From the NCBI GenBank assembly GCA_027343725.1, contig DAHWKH010000154.1, forward strand, positions 1-12,227: a stretch of 12,227 bases of DNA, given 5' to 3'. The stretch is from Acidiferrobacteraceae bacterium (GTDB lineage Bacteria > Pseudomonadota > Gammaproteobacteria > Acidiferrobacterales > Acidiferrobacteraceae). Position numbers and translations under genes: made by a program. Every line of letters begins with the position of its first letter. The first letter of the stretch is position 1. The notes beneath the pieces are model-generated. The model was not told the origin of the DNA. It searched no databases and saw only the letters and a list, made by a program, of their open reading frames with translations. This document shows positions 6,527-12,227 of the stretch, piece after piece.

Positions 6527-8404
6527 ATGACGGCGACCGGGCACAAAGAGACACTGGGTTTTCAGACCGAGGTGCGCGAACTCCTCGATCTCATGGTGCA
6601 CTCGCTCTACAGCGAGAAGGACATCTTCTTGCGCGAGTTGATCTCGAACGCCTCGGATGCGGCCGACAAGCTGCGCTTCGAGGCCTTGCGCGACGAGGCC
6701 CTCTACGAGGGCGATTCGGACCTCAAGATCCGTGTCGCGATCGACAAGGGCGAGCGCACGATCACCGTATCCGACAACGGCATCGGCATGGCGCGGGACG
6801 AGGTGATCGCCAATATCGGGACGATCGCAAGCTCGGGGACGCGGCGATTTTTCGAGCGCCTGACGGGGGACGAGGCCAAGGATGCGCGCCTCATCGGCCA
6901 GTTCGGCGTGGGGTTCTACTCGGCGTTCATGGTCGCCGACCGCGTCACGCTCCTCACCCGGCGCGCCGGGCGGCCGGCGGCCGAGGGCGTGCGCTGGGAA
7001 TCGACGGGATCGGGGGATTACACGGTCGAGACCGTCGACCGGGCGGAGCGTGGCACGGCGGTCGTTTTGCATTTGCGTCCCGACGCCGACGAGTTTCTGG
7101 ACGCATTCCGGTTGCGCACCATCATCCGGCGCTACTCCGACCATATCAATCTGCCGGTGGTGATGACCGACGACCAGGGGGCGGATGAGACCGTCAACAC
7201 GGCGGCGGCCTTGTGGGCGCGCCCGCGGGCCGAGGTCACGGAACTCGAGTACGACGAGTTCTACAAGCATATCGCGCACGATCTGGAGGCCCCGCTCGCG
7301 CACGTCCACAGCCGCGTCGAGGGCAAACAGGAGTACACGATCCTGTTGTTCATCCCGCGCCGCGCGCCGTTCGATTTGTTCGACCGCGACCGGCGTTACG
7401 GGGTCAAGCTGTACGTGCGGCGCGTCTTTATCATGGACGATGCCGAACAGCTGATGCCGAGCTATCTGCGCTTCGTGCGCGGGGTCGTCGATGCCGCCGA
7501 TCTGCCGCTCAACGTCTCGCGCGAAATCCTCCAGAAGAGCCGCGATATCGACACCATCCGCGGCGGGGCCACGCGCAAAGTCCTGGACCTGCTCGCGGAG
7601 CTCTCGGACAAGGACCCGGACAAGTACCGGACGTTCTGGACGGAGTTCGGCGTGGTGTTGAAGGAGGGCGTCATCGAGGATGGCGCCAATCGCGAGCGCA
7701 TCGGCAAGCTCCTGCGCTTTGCAACGACGCGTGAAGAGGCAGCGCAGGTGTCGCTCGCGGAGTATAGCGGGCGCATGGTCCCGGGGCAGAACGCGATCTA
7801 TTATCTGACCGCCGAGAGCGCGCAGGCGGCGCGCCACAGCCCGCACCTCGAGGTGTTTCGCAAGAAGGGCATCGAGGTCCTCTTGCTCACGGATCGCGTC
7901 GACGAATGGCTGGTCACGCATCTCACCGAGTTCGAGGGCCACGCGTTGAAGTCGGTCGCCAAGGGGGACCTGGACCTCGCGGGGGTCGGCACGGAGCCCG
8001 ACGAGCAGCCGGACGAGGCGGCGGCCGAAGGGCCGGAATGGAAGACACTCACCGAGCGGATGGCGCGGGTCCTGGGTGACCGGGTCAAGGAGGTGCGCGT
8101 GAGCCGCCGGCTGACGGAGTCGCCGGCCTGCCTGGTCGCCGGCGAGCACGATCTCGGGATGCACTTGGAGCGCCTGTTGAAGGCCGCCGGGCAGGAGGCG
8201 CCGGCGAGCCGCCCGATTCTCGAGGTCAACCCCGGGCACCCGCTCATCGCGCGCGTGCGCGATGAGGCCTCGGAGGAGCGATTCGCGGATTGGACGGCGC
8301 TGTTGTTCGATCAGGCGGCGCTTGCCGAAGGGGCGACACTCGAGGACGGCGCGGGTTTTGTGAAGCGCATGAACAGTTTGTTGTTGAGCGCGACCGCGCC
8401 GTGA
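6527..8404 (+). CDS. htpG: Hsp90 family chaperone HtpG
   Basis: Cytosolic ATP-dependent chaperone dimer that remodels client proteins, acting with DnaK. With the ATG at 6527 it has 625 residues, the usual length. N-terminal GHKL ATPase: GFQTEVRELLDLMVHSLY, ELISNASDAADKL with the ATP-hydrolysis Glu (E37) and Mg-ligand Asn (N41), SDNGIGM with the adenine-binding Asp (D83), IGTIASSGT, and the lid region GQFGVGFYSAFMVAD. The middle domain carries RGVVDAADLPLNVSREILQ with the conserved Arg. The C-terminal dimerisation part follows an acidic linker (EPDEQPDEAAAEGPEW) and ends at LLLSATAP. Starts at 6527 (MTATGHKETLGF) and 6515 (MTEVMTATGHKE) are both possible. I prefer 6527 because GGAGG at 6520-6524 precedes it and it matches the family N-terminus, although the spacing is short. 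A sigma-32-like promoter lies just upstream. Confidence 0.96.
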   Translation: MTATGHKETLGFQTEVRELLDLMVHSLYSEKDIFLRELISNASDAADKLRFEALRDEALYEGDSDLKIRVAIDKGERTITVSDNGIGMARDEVIANIGTIASSGTRRFFERLTGDEAKDARLIGQFGVGFYSAFMVADRVTLLTRRAGRPAAEGVRWESTGSGDYTVETVDRAERGTAVVLHLRPDADEFLDAFRLRTIIRRYSDHINLPVVMTDDQGADETVNTAAALWARPRAEVTELEYDEFYKHIAHDLEAPLAHVHSRVEGKQEYTILLFIPRRAPFDLFDRDRRYGVKLYVRRVFIMDDAEQLMPSYLRFVRGVVDAADLPLNVSREILQKSRDIDTIRGGATRKVLDLLAELSDKDPDKYRTFWTEFGVVLKEGVIEDGANRERIGKLLRFATTREEAAQVSLAEYSGRMVPGQNAIYYLTAESAQAARHSPHLEVFRKKGIEVLLLTDRVDEWLVTHLTEFEGHALKSVAKGDLDLAGVGTEPDEQPDEAAAEGPEWKTLTERMARVLGDRVKEVRVSRRLTESPACLVAGEHDLGMHLERLLKAAGQEAPASRPILEVNPGHPLIARVRDEASEERFADWTALLFDQAALAEGATLEDGAGFVKRMNSLLLSATAP

Positions 8405-8444
8405 GGCGGCCGGGCGTCGGGGGGTTTGTGGAGAGAACGGGGGG

Positions 8445-9350
8445 ATGGGTGTCGAAGGACCCGAGGGCGTGAGCGGCTTATCCGAGTCGCATGTGAGCCT
8501 GCCGCTTTTGCATCGCGGTAAGGTGCGTGATCTGTACGATGCCGGTCCCGACACGATCCTGATCGTCACAACGGACCGGCTCTCGGCGTTCGATTGCGTG
8601 CTGCCGGACCCCATACCAGGCAAGGGGCGCATATTGAACGCCATCTCCCGGTTTTGGTTCGCGCGCAGCACGGGCCTTGTCGCCAACCATCTCTCCGAGC
8701 GTCCGCTCGCGAGCGTCGTCCCGGACGCCGCCGAACGCGCGCGCATCGCCGAGCGCGCCATGGTCGTGCGCAAGCTGCGGCCGTTGCCGATCGAGGCGAT
8801 CGTGCGCGGCTATCTCGCGGGCTCGGGCTGGAAGGCGTATCGGCAAACGGGCCGCCTGGGCGGCGTGCCGCTGCCCGCCGGCCTGCGCGAGTCCGAGCGC
8901 CTGCCGGAACCCCTGTTCACGCCCTCGACCAAGGCCGAGCCGGGGGCCCATGACGAGAACATCGAGTGGGCCGAGGCCGAGCGTCTGCTGGGGCGGGACG
9001 TCGCCCGCGCGGTGCGCGACGTGAGCCTCGCCCTTTACATCCAAGCCGCGTCCCACGCACGCGCGCGCGGCGTGATCATCGCCGACACCAAGTTCGAGTT
9101 TGCGCTCGACGCGGACGGCAGTCTCGTGCTCATCGACGAGGTCCTGACCCCGGATTCCTCGCGCTTCTGGCCCGCGGACTCCTACGCGCCGGGGCGTGCC
9201 CAGGAGAGCTTCGACAAGCAGTACGTGCGGGATTATCTCGAGACGCTCTCCTGGGACAAGCGCCCGCCGGCGCCCGCCCTGCCGCCCGAGGTCGTGCGCC
9301 GAACCGTCGCCAAGTACGAAGAGGCCCTGCGGCGTTTGACGGCCCCCTAG
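8445..9350 (+). CDS. purC: Phosphoribosylaminoimidazole-succinocarboxamide synthase (SAICAR synthetase)
   Basis: Purine biosynthesis enzyme that joins CAIR with aspartate using ATP to give SAICAR. The 301-residue product is the longer form, similar to yeast ADE1 rather than the roughly 240-residue E. coli PurC. Motifs in order: LPLLHRGKVRDLYDAG (ATP-binding loop), TTDRLSAFDCVLPDPIPGKG, LPIEAIVRGYLAGSGW (signature, residues 114-129), FTPSTKAEPGAHDENI around K163, and DTKFEFALDADGSLVLIDEVLTPDSSRFWP near the active site. The ATG at 8445 has GGAGA at 8430-8434, 10 bases upstream. A GTG at 8469 with AAGGA at 8455-8459 is an equally plausible start and would remove 8 weakly conserved residues. It begins 40 bases after htpG and may be read through from it, though no functional link is apparent. 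A weak GCCC-GAGT-GGGC hairpin followed by TTGTGTT (9374-9392) could end the transcript before the tRNA. Confidence 0.95.
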   Translation: MGVEGPEGVSGLSESHVSLPLLHRGKVRDLYDAGPDTILIVTTDRLSAFDCVLPDPIPGKGRILNAISRFWFARSTGLVANHLSERPLASVVPDAAERARIAERAMVVRKLRPLPIEAIVRGYLAGSGWKAYRQTGRLGGVPLPAGLRESERLPEPLFTPSTKAEPGAHDENIEWAEAERLLGRDVARAVRDVSLALYIQAASHARARGVIIADTKFEFALDADGSLVLIDEVLTPDSSRFWPADSYAPGRAQESFDKQYVRDYLETLSWDKRPPAPALPPEVVRRTVAKYEEALRRLTAP

Positions 9351-9410
9351 GCGGGGCGGGCCCCTCACTGGCCGCCCGAGTGGGCTTGTGTTAACGTGGA
9401 GACGGCGCCA

Positions 9411-9495
<85 letters not shown>

Positions 9496-9534
9496 CTCCA
9501 ACTCACGGCCCGCCGGCCCGGCCCGGCGTCCGTA

Positions 9535-9563
9535 TTGGCCGCTCGTCCGGGAATGGGTATGAT
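9535..9563 (+). promoter_or_regulatory. Sigma-70 promoter for tig
   Basis: TTGGCC (9535-9540), a 17-base spacer, then TATGAT (9558-9563). The -35 matches 4 of 6 and the -10 matches 5 of 6 consensus positions, with ideal spacing. Transcription would start near 9570, leaving a leader of about 37 bases before the tig ATG at 9607. It sits in the short gap between the tRNA and tig. Confidence 0.6.
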
Positions 9564-9606
9564 CGACGGGCCGCGCGTTTATCCCAACATCATCACGAGA
9601 ATGAGC

Positions 9607-10911
9607 ATGCAAGTATCCATTGAAGCAACCGGGGGTCTGGGCCGGCGTATGACCGTGGCCGTGCCGGCCGAGCGATTCGAGCGGGAGTTCAGCGAGCGCC
9701 TGAAGCGCCTGGCGCGCACCGCGCGACTCGCGGGTTTTCGCCCCGGGCGGGCCCCGCTCAAGGTCGTCGAGACGCAATACGGCGGGAAGCTCCTGGACGA
9801 GGTGGCGCAGGATCTCATGCGCGACAGCTTCTACGAGGCGCTGAACCAGGAGGGGCTGAAGGCCGTCGGCGGGCCCGCGATCCAGCCCGAGGCCATCGGC
9901 CGGGGCCAGGATATGCGCTATACCGCGATCTTCGAGGTGTACCCCGAGGTGTCGCGGCTCGATTTGAAGGGGGTGGCGGTCGAGCGGCCGACGTGCACCG
10001 TCACCGATGAGGACGTCGAGCGCACCATCGAGGTGATGCGCCGCCAGCGCCAGACGTGGCAGGCGGTCGAGCGGCCGGCGCAAGACGGCGATCGGCTCAC
10101 GATCGACTTCACGGGCACGATCGCGGGCGAGCCGTTCCCCGGGGGCAGTGCCGAGGGGCAGCGCGTGGTCCTAGGGACCGGCGGCCTGCTGGCGGATTTC
10201 GAGGCCGGCCTCAAGGGGGCGCAAGCCGGGGCCGAGCGTGAGGTCGTGGTGCATTTTCCCGCGGACTACGGGGTGGCGGCGGTCGCCGGCAAGGAGGCGC
10301 GGTTCGCGGTGACGGTGAAGGAGGTCGCGGAGCCCGTTCTGCCGCCCGTCGATGAGGCGTTTGCGCGCCTGCTCGGGGTCGCCGATGCCACCGTGGACAC
10401 ACTCAAGGCCGAGGTCCGCAGCAATCTGGAACGCGAGGCCCAGCGGCGGCTGCGCGAGCGCCTGAAAGGCGCGGTCTTCGCGCGTTTGCGGGAGGTCAAT
10501 GCCCTCGCTGTGCCGCAGGTGCTGGTGGACAACGAGGCCGCGCGCCTGCGCGAGGCGGCGCGCGCGGAGCTCGCAAGCCAGGGCGTCAAGACCGAGGGCC
10601 TGCCGGCGGACAACGCGCCGTTCCGGGAACGGGCCGCCGAGCGCGTCGCGCTTGGGATCATCCTCTCGGAGCTGATTCGCGTTCGCGGCCTGAAGGCCGA
10701 GGACGCAAAGGTACGCGCGCGCGTCGAGGACATGGCGGCGGATTATGATGAACCCGCGCGGTTCGTCGAATGGTATTACGGTCAGGCGGAGCGGGTCGCG
10801 GAAGCGGAATCGCTGGTGCTCGAGGACGAGGCCGTCGACGTACTGTTGAGCGAGGCGCAGGTGAGCGATTCCCCCGTGCGCTTCGAGGAACTCACATCCA
10901 ACCACTTTTAG
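9607..10911 (+). CDS. tig: Trigger factor (ribosome-associated chaperone and peptidyl-prolyl isomerase)
   Basis: Chaperone that docks at the ribosomal exit tunnel and shields nascent chains. It is 434 residues from the ATG at 9607, close to the E. coli length of 432. The N-terminal domain begins MQVSIEATGGLGRRM, and the ribosome-docking signature GFRPGRAP falls at G43-F44-R45, the same numbering as E. coli, which supports this start over the ATG at 9601. GAGA at 9597-9600 sits 6 bases upstream of 9607. The FKBP-like isomerase domain starts at about residue 160 (DGDRLTIDFTGTIAGEPFPGG, GTGGLLADFEAGLKGAQAG). The C-terminal chaperone domain is helical and charged, ending in EELTSNHF. Transcription probably starts from the promoter at 9535-9563. 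Its stop codon overlaps the clpP ribosome binding site, so the two genes are tightly linked. Confidence 0.97.
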   Translation: MQVSIEATGGLGRRMTVAVPAERFEREFSERLKRLARTARLAGFRPGRAPLKVVETQYGGKLLDEVAQDLMRDSFYEALNQEGLKAVGGPAIQPEAIGRGQDMRYTAIFEVYPEVSRLDLKGVAVERPTCTVTDEDVERTIEVMRRQRQTWQAVERPAQDGDRLTIDFTGTIAGEPFPGGSAEGQRVVLGTGGLLADFEAGLKGAQAGAEREVVVHFPADYGVAAVAGKEARFAVTVKEVAEPVLPPVDEAFARLLGVADATVDTLKAEVRSNLEREAQRRLRERLKGAVFARLREVNALAVPQVLVDNEAARLREAARAELASQGVKTEGLPADNAPFRERAAERVALGIILSELIRVRGLKAEDAKVRARVEDMAADYDEPARFVEWYYGQAERVAEAESLVLEDEAVDVLLSEAQVSDSPVRFEELTSNHF

Positions 10912-10919
10912 GACGGGTC

Positions 10920-11546
10920 ATGACGAAGACCGAACTCGCTGATGATTTGACACCCCGCGCCCTCGGGCTCGTGCCCATGGTCATCGAGACCACCGGCCGC
11001 GGTGAGCGCGCTTACGACATCTATTCGCGGCTTTTGAAGGAGCGCCTCATTTTCCTGGTGGGGCCGGTCGAGGACCACATGGCGAACCTGGTGGTGGCCC
11101 AGCTGTTGTTCCTCGAGTCGGAGAATCCCGACAAGGATATCCACATCTATATCAACTCCCCCGGCGGGGCCGTGACGGCGGGGCTTGCCATATACGATAC
11201 AATGCAGTTTATTAAGCCGGACGTCAGTACCGTCTGTATCGGCCAGGCCGCGAGCATGGGCGCCCTCATTCTGGCGGGCGGCGCGAGCGGCAAGCGCCAT
11301 GCTCTGCCGCACGCGCGGATGATGGTGCACCAGCCGTCCGGAGGGTTTCAGGGCCAGGCCACGGACATCGATATCCACGCGCGCGAGATCCTGAGGGTGC
11401 GCGAACGATTAAATCAGATCCTGGTCAAACACACCGGTCAGGACATCAAGCGGATCGAGCACGATACGGAACGCGACAATTTCATGGAAGGGGCGGAGGC
11501 CGTAACCTACGGGCTGATTGACTCCGTGATCGACAAGCGTAAATAG
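10920..11546 (+). CDS. clpP: ATP-dependent Clp protease proteolytic subunit ClpP
   Basis: Serine protease of 208 residues that forms the double-heptamer chamber working with ClpX or ClpA. The catalytic triad is intact: S112 in GQAASMGALIL, H137 in MMVHQPSGG and D186 in DTERDNFM, spaced exactly as in E. coli. Other hallmarks are RLLKERLIFLVGPVEDHMANLVVAQLLFLE, IYINSPGGAVTAGLAIYDTMQFI and QATDIDIHAREIL. The N-terminal segment MTKTELADDLTPRAL before GLVPMVIE is a short propeptide, presumably removed by self-cleavage near residue 16, as in E. coli. The start ATG is 8 bases after the tig stop, and AGGA at 10910-10913 overlaps that stop, which suggests translational coupling with tig. clpX follows 77 bases downstream. 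Confidence 0.98.
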   Translation: MTKTELADDLTPRALGLVPMVIETTGRGERAYDIYSRLLKERLIFLVGPVEDHMANLVVAQLLFLESENPDKDIHIYINSPGGAVTAGLAIYDTMQFIKPDVSTVCIGQAASMGALILAGGASGKRHALPHARMMVHQPSGGFQGQATDIDIHAREILRVRERLNQILVKHTGQDIKRIEHDTERDNFMEGAEAVTYGLIDSVIDKRK

Positions 11547-11561
11547 GGACGGAGGGAGATG

Positions 11562-11570
11562 TGCTAGACT
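11562..11570 (+). promoter_or_regulatory. Possible extended -10 promoter for clpX
   Basis: TGCTAGACT in the clpP-clpX gap combines a TG dinucleotide one base before TAGACT, the pattern of an extended -10 element. No good -35 hexamer is visible. It would start transcription near 11577, about 47 bases before the clpX ATG, giving clpX output independent of clpP. Weak on sequence alone. Confidence 0.3.
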
Positions 11571-11623
11571 GAGGGTGTCGGTGCCCGTGGCCTGGGGCAG
11601 GATCGATTGAGTGAGGTTCAGCG

Positions 11624-12227
<604 letters not shown>

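Noticed and set aside
4583..8773. A 1396-codon open frame on the minus strand, antisense to the GGDEF/EAL gene, htpG and the start of purC
   Set aside because: It lies opposite three well-recognised genes, and its translation is rich in Arg, Ala, Gly, His and Asp with no domain I recognise. In GC-rich genomes the frame antisense to codons with G or C at the third position often stays open by chance.
10846..10878. TTGAGC followed by CCCCCGTG at the end of tig as a heat-shock promoter for clpP
   Set aside because: The -10 lacks the CCCCAT core and the spacer is about 20 bases, too long.

Overview
This is a high-GC bacterial chromosome segment, most likely from a gammaproteobacterium. The evidence is the tRNA-Leu(UAG), tig, clpP, clpX order, the family resemblance of the encoded proteins, and a sigma-32-type heat-shock promoter in front of htpG. 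A sulfurtransferase and a TauE/SafE-type exporter would suit a sulfur-metabolising organism, but that is only suggestive and no genus is named. Nearly all of the window is ordinary core genome. I found no CRISPR array, insertion sequence, phage module or recognisable defence system.

Left part (1-2200): the 3' end of a two-domain rhodanese (thiosulfate/3-mercaptopyruvate sulfurtransferase) is followed by a gene graveyard. It holds a decayed glutathione S-transferase piece (frameshift, internal stop, both ends missing) joined directly to the C-terminal 40-45 percent of a UDP-glucose 4-epimerase. A small exported beta-barrel-like protein with a strong ribosome binding site follows.

Middle (2200-6480): a TauE/SafE family membrane protein lies on the minus strand. 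A 684-base non-coding region follows, containing two near-identical palindromes whose centres are 21 bp apart. Next comes a large membrane-bound PAS-GGDEF-EAL protein. Its GGDEF domain looks fully active and has an inhibitory RxxD site. Its EAL domain keeps the EALL motif but has lost the metal-binding Asn, the DD pair and a catalytic-region Glu, so it is probably a diguanylate cyclase with a non-catalytic EAL domain.

Right part (6450-12227): htpG (Hsp90) has a good sigma-32-like promoter overlapping the stop codon of the upstream cyclase gene. Then come purC (purine synthesis), tRNA-Leu(UAG), tig (trigger factor) with a credible sigma-70 promoter, clpP, and the first 201 codons of clpX. The tig-clpP-clpX block couples ribosome-associated folding with ATP-dependent proteolysis, and htpG adds a further chaperone, so this half is mainly a protein quality-control neighbourhood.

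The observations most worth following up are the selective decay of the EAL active site, the heat-shock promoter of htpG, the GST/GalE scar, and the paired palindromes in the gap at 3107-3790.
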